Positions 1-5,556 of a stretch of DNA of 7,791 bases are shown in pieces. Position 1 is the stretch's first letter. The number at the start of each line of letters is the position of its first letter. The DNA comes from a halophilic archaeon J07HX64. Its GTDB lineage: Archaea; Halobacteriota; Halobacteria; Halobacteriales; Haloarculaceae. The stretch covers positions 760,312 to 768,102 of the forward strand of contig KE356579.1 in the NCBI GenBank assembly GCA_000416085.1. The letters run 5' to 3'. Below the pieces are notes generated by a model. The model saw nothing but the letters and a program-made list of their open reading frames with translations. It had not been told where the DNA came from and made no database searches. The position numbers and the translations under genes were made by a program.

Positions 1-101
1 CTATCTCCGAACCGCTCGTTGATGCGGTGCGCCAGCCACGCTCTCGCTTGGTTGCTGTGGACGGTGATGAACTGCTCGTCGTCTGCGGTACCGACACCCA
101 A
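1..101 (-). CDS. Truncated N-terminal part of an unidentified acidic protein
   Basis: The minus strand is open from base 101 to the window edge: 33 codons starting at a TTG, beginning LGVGTADDEQFITV and ending at ...INERFGD before the edge cuts it. An in-frame TAG lies four codons upstream of the TTG, and no ATG or GTG occurs in between or in the visible part. About three quarters of the codons end in G or C, like the confident genes here, so the stretch may be real coding sequence. The lack of a good start suggests either a rare TTG start or a gene that has lost its true 5' end. I do not recognise the family. A 10-bp direct repeat overlaps its first codons. Confidence 0.3.
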   Translation of the reverse strand, partial: MGVGTADDEQFITVHSNQARAWLAHRINERFGD

Positions 102-130
102 TGTATAGTTCTATCCTAATGTACCGACAC
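88..130. repeat. 10-bp direct repeat GTACCGACAC, two copies 33 bp apart
   Basis: The sequence GTACCGACAC occurs at 88-97 and again, exactly, at 121-130. The 23 bases between are AT-rich and contain a short ATAG-TT-CTAT palindrome; AATGTA is also repeated next to each copy (100-105 and 118-123). The pair lies between the leftward partial frame and the rightward small membrane ORF. It could be a tandem regulator site or an insertion/excision scar. The repeat itself is plain in the sequence; its role is not known. Confidence 0.5.
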
Positions 131-191
131 AGGAACCGCACGATAGCACGGCTCAACTACTATCTGTCGTCGAACCATACCTGCATCTAAC

Positions 192-308
192 ATGCTCTCG
201 ACAGATACCAACAGCATCCTCAGTAGTGAACAGCGGTTCGCGGTACTCATGACCGTGATTTCGGTGATACTGTTTATCGCAATCCGGCGGAACGAAACGG
301 ACAGCTAA
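192..308 (+). CDS. Candidate small single-span membrane protein, 38 aa
   Basis: An ATG-to-TAA frame encodes 38 residues. A polar N-terminus (MLSTDTNSILSSEQ) is followed by an uninterrupted hydrophobic stretch, FAVLMTVISVILFIAI (residues 16-31), and then RRNETDS. The Arg pair straight after the hydrophobic run fits one transmembrane helix with its C-terminus inside (positive-inside rule). There is no room for another domain. An AT-rich stretch around 157-166 (ACTACTATCT) lies about 26-35 bases before the ATG, where a haloarchaeal TATA box would sit for a leaderless transcript, but it is a weak match. The larger minus-strand frame over this interval has no recognisable features. I know no family for it. 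It could be a chance ORF, but the sharp segregation of charged and hydrophobic residues argues for a real gene. Confidence 0.45.
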   Translation: MLSTDTNSILSSEQRFAVLMTVISVILFIAIRRNETDS

Positions 309-606
309 CCGTCGCGTATTCCCCGCCGTAGTTTCGATCACTGGGTCCCGACAGCAAACGGTGTAGCCCGTCTCAGAGATGTTCGCTCCCTCGTGCCGAC
401 GTCTGCGCGATTACTGTCCCAGTGACGGCCGAAGCGCGTGAACTGTCTGATGAGGATAGGGTGTCCGTAGCAGCTTTGAGTTCTGTGGCGTCCTCAGCAG
501 TGACACAGAGGAAAGCGGGAGCATAAATAAGATGACTGTCGTCGTCTTTGATACCTAATAGTACCGCTGCTGGATGCTGTAGGACCGGACCACTGGGCGG
601 AGTTGA
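309..606. other. Non-genic stretch with a start-less open frame on the minus strand
   Basis: No ORF with a normal start and convincing composition lies here on either strand. On the minus strand, 606-373 is open for 77 codons in the same frame as the S9 peptidase upstream of it, starting right after that gene's TGA and ending at a TGA. It contains no ATG, GTG or TTG. Its translation looks protein-like (for example residues AAVLLGIKDDDSHLIYAP), but fewer of its codons end in G/C than in neighbouring genes. A gene fragment or a chance opening are the two readings. An AT-rich TATA-like string (CATAAATAAG, 522-531) is also present, without an obvious gene behind it. No T-run terminator for the peptidase gene is visible. 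Confidence 0.4.
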
Positions 607-2472
607 TCAGTCGCTGGCCTCGGCGCGCTTCTCGACCGGCATCTGTCGCTCGAGAAAGTCGGTAATGAGGTTGAACGAGCGGATCTTGTTGTCGATGTCG
701 GTCGAGCCGTGACCCTCCTCGCCGAGTTCGTTGTACTCGAAGTCGCCGTCTGCACCCTCCTCGTGCCCGGCGTCCAGCAGAGCGTCGCGGAACAGGCGAG
801 CCTGTGAGATCGGACAGCGCGGGTCGTTGACGCCGTGTACGATACACAGCGGGGCCGCGAGGTTCTCGGCGTGGTTGACCGGCGAGCGCTCCTGGTAGAG
901 GTCCTCGTTCTCCTCGGGGGCGCCGAGATACCGCTCCAGGGTGGTCTTGAAGTGCGGCATGGACTCCTCGTACAGCGCTTCGAGGTCTGTGATGCCGACC
1001 TGACTGATCCCCGCGGCGTACAGTTCGGGGTAGTCCACCATCTGCATGTTCGTCGAATAGCCGCCGTACGAACCGCCCATGACGGCGATACGCTCCTCGT
1101 CGACCCACTCTTTCTCGGCGAGCCAGCGGGTGCCCTCGGCGATGTCAGCCTGTTCGGCGCCGCCCCAGTCGCCGTTTATCATATTCTTGAACTCCCGACC
1201 CCGACCGGTCGAACCGCGGTAGTTCACCTGGAGCACACTGTAACCACGTGTGGCGAGGAACTGTGTGTAGAGGTCGAACCGTTTCAGGTCCTGAGCGGGC
1301 GGTCCACCGTGAACATTGACAACAACGGGCGAGGGCCGACGTCCGGAGTCGTACACCAGCGCCTCGATACTCAGACCGTCGTGTGACTCGAAGGTCTCGT
1401 ACGAGCAGTCGACGAAGCCGTTGGGGTCGAGGCTGCCGTACTCCGGTTCGAGCACGGTGTGAGTGGCGCCGCTCTCGAGATCGAGTCGGAGCAGCGTCGA
1501 CCGCTCGGTCGGGGTCTGCTGGGTGACCAGCATCTCGGTGTCCGAGAGCAGCGCAGCGTCACCGTAGCCGGGAAACGAGGCGACGCCCTCTGGCATATCG
1601 ACCTCGTGGCTCCCACCGGTGAGACTGTGAACGACCGGCACCACAGCACAGTCTCGCGTGCGGGTCGCGAAGATATCCTCGCCGTTCGGTAGGAACGTCG
1701 TCGGCGACTCGACGTGGTCGGGGTCGGTGAGCCACCTGACTGCGTCGTCGGTGAGATCGTAGACGCCGACACGGGGCTTGTCCGAGGTGTTATCCGAGAC
1801 CAGTAGCCGGTCGCCGTCGGGCCCGAAATCGCTCGCCCCGGCCTCGGCGCCCTCTTCGCCAACGTTCAACTTTCGCGCGCCGGTGAGTTTGGCGCGCTCG
1901 TCATCACCGACGTGACGTTCGACCTCGGCGACGTACACGTCTTGATTGTCCAGATTATCGGACTCGTTCGTGTTGTAGGCTACCCGGTCTGCTTCGGGTG
2001 TGTAGACCCCGCCGCGGACAGGTTGACGGTACTCGGTGAGCTGTGTCGTGGCGCCCGTCTCGCAGTCGTGTTCGTAGAGGTTCATTTGTTGGCCGACGTC
2101 ACTGATGAGCAGCAGGTGCCGACCGTCCTCGGAGATATCCGAGAGGATCGTCTGCCCCTCGTTCTCGACGATCGTTTCCACCGCACCAGCTCGGTCGATG
2201 GCCATGATGTCGTTCTGCTCGTCGCCATCTCGGTCTTGATGAAAGTACAGCCTGTCGCCCGAGGGCGCCCACCGGAACGGATACCGGGCGTCCCGGGGGA
2301 CATTCCCATCGCTGACCTGGGTCTGTTCGCCTGTCACGGGGTCGACGAGATACAGTTCGTTACGACCACTACCATCGTAGTACACCGCAACTGTGTCGCC
2401 GCTGGGTGACGCTGCCGGGTGATAGAAACTCGGCAGACTCGCCAGTTCCTCGAGTGGATACTCCTCTGTCAT
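607..2472 (-). CDS. S9-family serine peptidase (acylaminoacyl-peptidase / prolyl oligopeptidase type)
   Basis: The product is 621 residues, a normal full length for this family, and should cleave short peptides (dipeptidyl or N-acylated aminoacyl groups) in the cytosol. No signal peptide is present. Residues ~10-350 form the TolB/WD-like beta-propeller that limits substrate size, with repeated strands such as SPSGDTVAVYYD, APSGDRLYFHQ and SEDGRHLLLISD. Residues ~365-610 are the alpha/beta-hydrolase domain: the oxyanion motif NVHGGP (~386-391), the nucleophile in GGSYGGY (Ser468), the acid in GVNDPRCP (Asp550) and the base in EEGHGS (His588). All three catalytic residues are present. The first codons read GTG ATG; I prefer the ATG at 2472. 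A TATA-like string (minus strand AAAAATCTAAA, about 2498-2508) lies about 26-36 bases upstream, so it likely has its own leaderless promoter. It follows the cohesin/dockerin gene by 191 bases. The exact S9 subfamily and specificity cannot be read from sequence. Confidence 0.95.
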   Translation of the reverse strand: MTEEYPLEELASLPSFYHPAASPSGDTVAVYYDGSGRNELYLVDPVTGEQTQVSDGNVPRDARYPFRWAPSGDRLYFHQDRDGDEQNDIMAIDRAGAVETIVENEGQTILSDISEDGRHLLLISDVGQQMNLYEHDCETGATTQLTEYRQPVRGGVYTPEADRVAYNTNESDNLDNQDVYVAEVERHVGDDERAKLTGARKLNVGEEGAEAGASDFGPDGDRLLVSDNTSDKPRVGVYDLTDDAVRWLTDPDHVESPTTFLPNGEDIFATRTRDCAVVPVVHSLTGGSHEVDMPEGVASFPGYGDAALLSDTEMLVTQQTPTERSTLLRLDLESGATHTVLEPEYGSLDPNGFVDCSYETFESHDGLSIEALVYDSGRRPSPVVVNVHGGPPAQDLKRFDLYTQFLATRGYSVLQVNYRGSTGRGREFKNMINGDWGGAEQADIAEGTRWLAEKEWVDEERIAVMGGSYGGYSTNMQMVDYPELYAAGISQVGITDLEALYEESMPHFKTTLERYLGAPEENEDLYQERSPVNHAENLAAPLCIVHGVNDPRCPISQARLFRDALLDAGHEEGADGDFEYNELGEEGHGSTDIDNKIRSFNLITDFLERQMPVEKRAEASD

Positions 2473-2663
2473 CACTACCCCGTTGCCACGCCATCGGTTT
2501 AGATTTTTGTGGTCCTTCGCTCTGCTTCGAGCACGACAATCACAGGCCGCAGGTGACGGACTGGTGTCTCCCGATACAGCTCTTTTTGTGCTACTCTTTA
2601 CAGTCAGAACAGTAAACTGTTGATTCGCAGGGGAGATAACAGAGAGTAGAGCGGGCCTCGTGT
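2473..2663. other. Intergenic region upstream of the S9 peptidase gene
   Basis: These 191 bases separate the dockerin gene's stop from the peptidase start. They hold the peptidase's TATA-like element (about 2498-2508) and a short perfect inverted repeat, AACAGT-AA-ACTGTT, at 2608-2621. The two-base spacer makes that repeat more like a protein-binding half-site pair than an RNA hairpin. No terminator-like hairpin followed by a T-run is seen for the dockerin gene on the minus strand. Confidence 0.4.
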
Positions 2664-3827
2664 TCAGAGTATCCCGAACAGCGCCTGCACGTCGAAGATG
2701 GTCACCTCTGTCGTGTCGCCGTTATTGAAGCTGAACGCGGCCGCGTGCTCGTCCATCATCGGACTGTCCATGTTCGTGAACAGCTTCTGCACGTCGAAGA
2801 TGGTCAGACTGCCGTCACCGTCGACATCCTCGTACGTGTTGGGGATGATACCGAGGTTCTGTGGCGGTCCCTGACCACCCGGTACCGTCGGCGGCCCCGG
2901 GTCGACCGACAGCGACACGTTCTCAGTGGTCATCGCGTAATCGTTGCTATCCGTATCCTGGATCGTTGCCTCCTCGAACCCGATGGCGAACGTTCCTGTC
3001 GCGTCGATATTGACAGTCACCGTCGCAATCTGTACCTCCTCGGCAGGGTCGTGTGTGGTGTCGCCCAGTGCCGCCCCCGGTGACAGCGTCGACCCGTCGT
3101 CGGTTATCTCCGAGTTGTCGAACGGGACCGAGTCACCATCCGGGGTCAACTCGTAGTCGACGAACGTCGCCGACTGGTCGTTCGAGTCGATCTCCACGTC
3201 GTAGGCACCGATACCGCCGTCTACCCCGGTGACCACCACATCGAGGGCCACGTTACCGGTCGTAACCGGCTCGGAAGCCATGAGTTCGACACCGGCTGTC
3301 CGCTGTGACACATCGAGTGACCCGCCGGTGACAGCACCGACCTCGTGGTCGCTCACGTTGTAATCGTCGAGCCCGACCTCGACGGAGCTCTGGTCGATAG
3401 CGACCGCCGTCGTACCCGCGGACTCACCGCTGAGGGTGAGTGTCCCGAGCATCGTTTGATTGCTGGCCCCGATGGCGTCTTCACCCATCGCGGTGGTTAT
3501 GTTCACAGCTCCGTTGCTCACCTGCGTACTGTCGAACATCGGGTCGTTGGCGTGCTCGAACCCGTCGATACCCGCGACCGAATCGTTTCCAACGTCAATT
3601 GTCATTATGTACGCCGAGATACCCTCGGTTGCGCCCTCGACGACGAGGTCGTAGGTCACCGTTTCGCCGGGACCGACGGTCTGGTTTGTGGGGTCGAGCG
3701 ATACGTCGACCTCCGGCGCTGCGTTGTCCCCCGCAGACGCGGCGGCAACGCCAGAGCCAGTCGTTGTAAGGAGAACTACAGCGCTCAGAGCGACGAGCAG
3801 TCCGATGGTACGTTGAAACTATCTCAT
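2664..3827 (-). CDS. Secreted protein with two cohesin-like modules and a C-terminal dockerin; in-frame TAG at codon 3
   Basis: Numbering from the ATG at 3827, the frame spans 387 codons. It reads M-R-TAG-F-Q-R-T, then a Sec-type hydrophobic core, IGLLVALSAVVLLTTT (8-23), and an Ala-rich cleavage region ending near ASA-GDN (30-35). Residues ~40-173 and ~177-309 are two related beta-rich modules, each with Asp-rich loops and a GA/SAY...EID/TID core, matching cohesin-like folds. A Pro/Gly linker (~310-330) leads to a dockerin (~332-387): calcium loop DVDGDGSLTIFD with Asp at 334, 336, 338 and 345, then a second, degenerate repeat ending TIFDVQALFGIL. Dockerins bind cohesins, so the protein could assemble with itself or with partners outside the cell. 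The TAG at 3821-3819 separates the start from the signal peptide, and no ATG, GTG or TTG lies between it and GTG 3659. Starting at 3659 would lose the signal peptide. The gene may therefore be a nonsense mutant, a readthrough case or a sequencing error. No C-terminal membrane anchor is seen. Confidence 0.8.
3819..3821 (-). other. In-frame TAG between start codon and signal peptide
   Basis: On the minus strand the codons are ATG TGT ATG AGA TAG TTT CAA CGT ACC, followed directly by the hydrophobic core of the signal peptide in the same frame. A single C-to-T change of CAG (Gln) would produce it, and MRQFQRT would be an ordinary n-region for a haloarchaeal secreted protein. The rest of the 1.1-kb frame has no other stop. 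Confidence 0.85.
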
Positions 3828-3849
3828 ACACATCTGACTCGGAACTGTG

Positions 3850-3868
3850 GGGTAAAGGTACTTTACCC
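3850..3868. promoter_or_regulatory. Inverted repeat GGGTAAAG-GTA-CTTTACCC, likely operator of the cohesin/dockerin gene
   Basis: This is a perfect 8+8 bp inverted repeat with a 3-bp spacer. It lies 23-41 bases upstream of the ATG at 3827, between the AT-rich promoter core (3871-3883) and the gene. That would overlap the expected transcription start, the usual position for an archaeal repressor site. The symmetry is seen directly; the regulatory role is inferred from position. Confidence 0.5.
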
Positions 3869-3870
3869 GT

Positions 3871-3883
3871 AATAATCATTATT
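3871..3883 (-). promoter_or_regulatory. AT-rich promoter core AATAATCATTATT
   Basis: This 13-bp stretch is itself a perfect palindrome (AATAAT-C-ATTATT) and is among the most AT-rich sequence in its surroundings. A transcript starting about 25 bases downstream on the minus strand would begin within 3850-3860, giving a leader of roughly 20-30 bases before the ATG at 3827. It is the best TATA candidate for the cohesin/dockerin gene. Confidence 0.5.
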
Positions 3884-4110
3884 GAAACGATGGTGCAGCG
3901 GCGGTCAAAACGGTCGCGGCTCGACGGCTGTTCGCCGGACAGTGGCTTCAAAACGGGCCTCCGACCGACGTTGGCGGCTGTGCTGATCGTTTGCTATTAG
4001 TATCAATTGTAAGTTTGTCGACCAGCGAGAGGCTTCTACAGAGGCTGGTGGCTACCACAGCTCTCCCGGGCAGCTAACAGCAGGACACCGTGGCTGTGGA
4101 GTCGAGACAG
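3884..4110. other. Intergenic region between the cohesin/dockerin and aldo/keto reductase genes
   Basis: No convincing gene lies in these 227 bases. A 36-codon plus-strand frame (3890-4000) is basic, unlike the acidic genes around it, and I treat it as chance. An AT-rich patch occurs at about 3988-4016 with no gene suitably placed behind it. Downstream of the reductase stop, CCACAGC (4055-4061) and GCTGTGG (4093-4099) form a 7-bp inverted repeat with a 31-base loop, and ACCAGC (4021-4026) pairs with GCTGGT (4044-4049). Neither is followed by a strong T-run, so termination here is uncertain. Confidence 0.4.
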
Positions 4111-4941
4111 TCAGGAAAGGTTGGCGAGTCGCGTGTACTCCGCGTCGGTGAGTTCGAGCTGTGAGGCGGCGAGATTGTCCTCGAGATGCTCGACGCTCGA
4201 CGTTCCGGGAATGGGGAGCATCACCTCCGAGTGTTCGAGCAGCCACGCGAGCGCGACCTGGTGGGGACTCACCCCGTGTGCGTCGGCAACCGCCTCGACG
4301 GGACCGCCGAGGTCACCGGCCGCCAGTGGATACCACGGCATGAACCCGATGTCGTACTCCTCACAGGCCTGCAGAACATCCTCGTCGTCGCGGTAGGTGA
4401 CGTTGTATCGGTTCTGGACGGTCGCCACCTCGACCTGGTCGCGTGCTCGTTCCAACTGTTCGACAGTTACGTTCGAGAGCCCGATGTGCTCGATGAGCCC
4501 ATCATCCTTGCATTCGGCCAGCGCCTGGACACTCTCCTCGAGGGGTGTCTCCGAACCCGGTGTGTGTAACTGGTAGAGATCGATTCTCTCGACGCCGAGG
4601 CGGTCGCGACTCACGAGCGCCTGGTTACGGATGTAGTCCGGGTCACCGTGGGGGAGCCAGTCGCCGTCGGTGTTGCGCAACAGACCGGCCTTTGTCGCGA
4701 CGAGAGCGTCCGCAGGGTCGAGCGCCTCGCCGATGAGCCGCTCGCTCACACCCGGCCCGTACGAGTCGGCGGTGTCGATAAAGTCCACGCCGAGGTCGAC
4801 AGCGTGTCGCAGGAGCGCCCGTGCCGCCGACTCGTCTGCCGGTGGACCGATCACACCTGGGCCTGTGACCCGCATCGCGCCGTATCCGAGTCTGTGGATG
4901 GTCGTGCTATCACCGATGGTGAACGTGTCACTCCTGTTCAT
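4111..4941 (-). CDS. Aldo/keto reductase (YdbC-like)
   Basis: The 276-residue product is a cytosolic NAD(P)H-dependent oxidoreductase with a (beta/alpha)8 barrel that reduces aldehydes or ketones to alcohols. The catalytic tetrad is complete: Asp56 and Tyr61 in FIDTADSYG, Lys84 in VATKAG and His126 in LYQLHTP. The cofactor-phosphate region is the C-terminal LPIPGTSSVEHLEDN (~242-256). The N-terminal RLGYGAMRVTGPGVIGPP resembles, from memory, bacterial YdbC-type reductases, some of which act on pyridoxal; that substrate is only a guess here. I chose the ATG at 4941 because MNRSDTFTIG is the normal AKR beginning. The open frame continues upstream into the OsmC gene but looks like nothing real there. 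The gene starts 46 bases after the OsmC gene stops, so the two may be co-transcribed, although a TATA-like GTTTTTGAG at about 4962-4970 could give it its own leaderless promoter. Confidence 0.95.
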   Translation of the reverse strand: MNRSDTFTIGDSTTIHRLGYGAMRVTGPGVIGPPADESAARALLRHAVDLGVDFIDTADSYGPGVSERLIGEALDPADALVATKAGLLRNTDGDWLPHGDPDYIRNQALVSRDRLGVERIDLYQLHTPGSETPLEESVQALAECKDDGLIEHIGLSNVTVEQLERARDQVEVATVQNRYNVTYRDDEDVLQACEEYDIGFMPWYPLAAGDLGGPVEAVADAHGVSPHQVALAWLLEHSEVMLPIPGTSSVEHLEDNLAASQLELTDAEYTRLANLS

Positions 4942-4987
4942 ACGGCAACCGGGGGCGGCACGCTCAAAAACGCGCGGGTTCGGCGCT

Positions 4988-5386
4988 CTACAGGTTGGCG
5001 CCGTCCTCGACGGTGATGTCGGCGTGCAGTTCCTCGCGCAGCGCCGAGTGGACGTGACAGATATCCTCTGCCCGCGCGACCACGTCGTCGACGGCGTCAC
5101 CGAGCGACGCCTCGACGGCGATGTCGAAGCTGACCCCCGAGAGGTCGTCACCCTCGTCGAGTTCGGCACCCACATCGACCTGCACGGCGCCGAGGTCGTC
5201 GAACCCCTCCTGCTGTGCGCCGACGCGGAACGCCGGAATGAAACAGGAGGCGTAGTCCGCCGCCAGTACCGCGTTCGGGTTCGGTCCGCGCTCGTCGGTT
5301 GCGTCGACTGTCAGCTCCCACTCGCCGATGACGCTGCTGGTTGCGTACCCCTCTGTGCTCGTGCTTGTAACTTCGATGTCAGACAT
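4988..5386 (-). CDS. OsmC-family protein
   Basis: The 132-residue product belongs to the OsmC/Ohr superfamily, small cytosolic proteins, many of which reduce organic or inorganic hydroperoxides through two cysteines. The expected pair is present: Cys48 in AADYASCFIPAFRVGA at the start of the long helix, and Cys110 in AEDICHVHSAL, matching the family's C-terminal Cys-Pro-Val motif with His in place of Pro. An acidic beta-strand segment (VDVGAELDEGDDLSGVSFDIAVEA) lies between. Length is normal, and the only two cysteines are these. The ATG at 5386 is supported by an AT-rich box (minus GGATTTTTGT, 5411-5420) 25-34 bases upstream, implying a leaderless transcript. An inverted repeat lies between that box and the start. 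The aldo/keto reductase follows after 46 bases. Whether it acts on peroxides or is a YhfA-like member of unknown role cannot be settled here. Confidence 0.92.
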   Translation of the reverse strand: MSDIEVTSTSTEGYATSSVIGEWELTVDATDERGPNPNAVLAADYASCFIPAFRVGAQQEGFDDLGAVQVDVGAELDEGDDLSGVSFDIAVEASLGDAVDDVVARAEDICHVHSALREELHADITVEDGANL

Positions 5387-5556
5387 ACAGTATATGTTCG
5401 TACGCAGCGAACAAAAATCCCCATGTGTTCGAACCGCGCGTGCGATTGTCCGCACACAGTCAGACCGTCTCTGAGCACCGGATCCTGCACACGCCGCCGG
5501 AGACACCGGAGGAACAGAGTGTCGAGGCGAACGTAACGGCCCCGGCTGAGAGAGGA
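5387..5556. other. Promoter-bearing intergenic region upstream of the OsmC gene
   Basis: The 170 bases between the UPF0173 stop and the OsmC start hold the OsmC promoter elements at 5395-5420. The rest (5421-5556) shows no gene on either strand and no terminator-like T-run. A short inverted repeat, GTGCG...CGCAC, near 5439-5454 is within what chance would give. Confidence 0.4.
5395..5413. promoter_or_regulatory. Inverted repeat TGTTCG-N7-CGAACA in the OsmC promoter
   Basis: Perfect 6-bp arms at 5395-5400 and 5408-5413 are separated by TACGCAG. The repeat sits between the TATA-like box (about 5411-5420) and the ATG at 5386. A protein bound here would block transcription start, so it is a candidate operator for a redox or stress regulator. 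The role is inferred from position only. Confidence 0.4.

Noticed and set aside
2473..2475. GTG codon directly before the ATG of the S9 peptidase as the start.
   Set aside because: The ATG at 2472 is the stronger initiator, and promoter spacing does not distinguish them; the choice changes the protein by one residue.
2591..2698. A Cys-rich minus-strand frame past the dockerin stop, with CxxC pairs (TCRRC near its start, YCSDCKE at its end) resembling a small zinc finger.
   Set aside because: The frame has no ATG, GTG or TTG between its bounding stops, and its first CxxC arises from the dockerin gene read out of frame. No promoter or ribosome site supports it.
3595..3951. A minus-strand frame with a TTG start that reads across the TAG of the dockerin gene in another frame.
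   Set aside because: The translation is Arg/Ser/Cys-rich, typical of an out-of-frame shadow, and it lacks the signal peptide. It offers no sensible frameshift route around the TAG.
3890..4000. A 36-codon plus-strand frame divergent from the cohesin/dockerin gene, ending in a short hydrophobic run.
   Set aside because: It is strongly basic (many Arg/Lys), unlike the acidic proteins around it, has no promoter of its own, and ends in a hydrophobic stretch too short for a membrane span.
4055..4099. Inverted repeat CCACAGC...GCTGTGG downstream of the aldo/keto reductase as a terminator.
   Set aside because: The loop is 31 bases and no T-run follows on the minus strand, so it does not look like an archaeal terminator.
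4942..5175. Upstream extension of the aldo/keto reductase frame into the OsmC gene.
   Set aside because: The residues before MNRSDTFTIG are Ser/Thr/Arg-rich and match no AKR; they are the OsmC gene in another frame.
5424..5450. GTTCGAACC-like string resembling a tRNA T-arm.
   Set aside because: Bases around it do not form the 5-bp T-stem, and no acceptor, D or anticodon arms can be built nearby.
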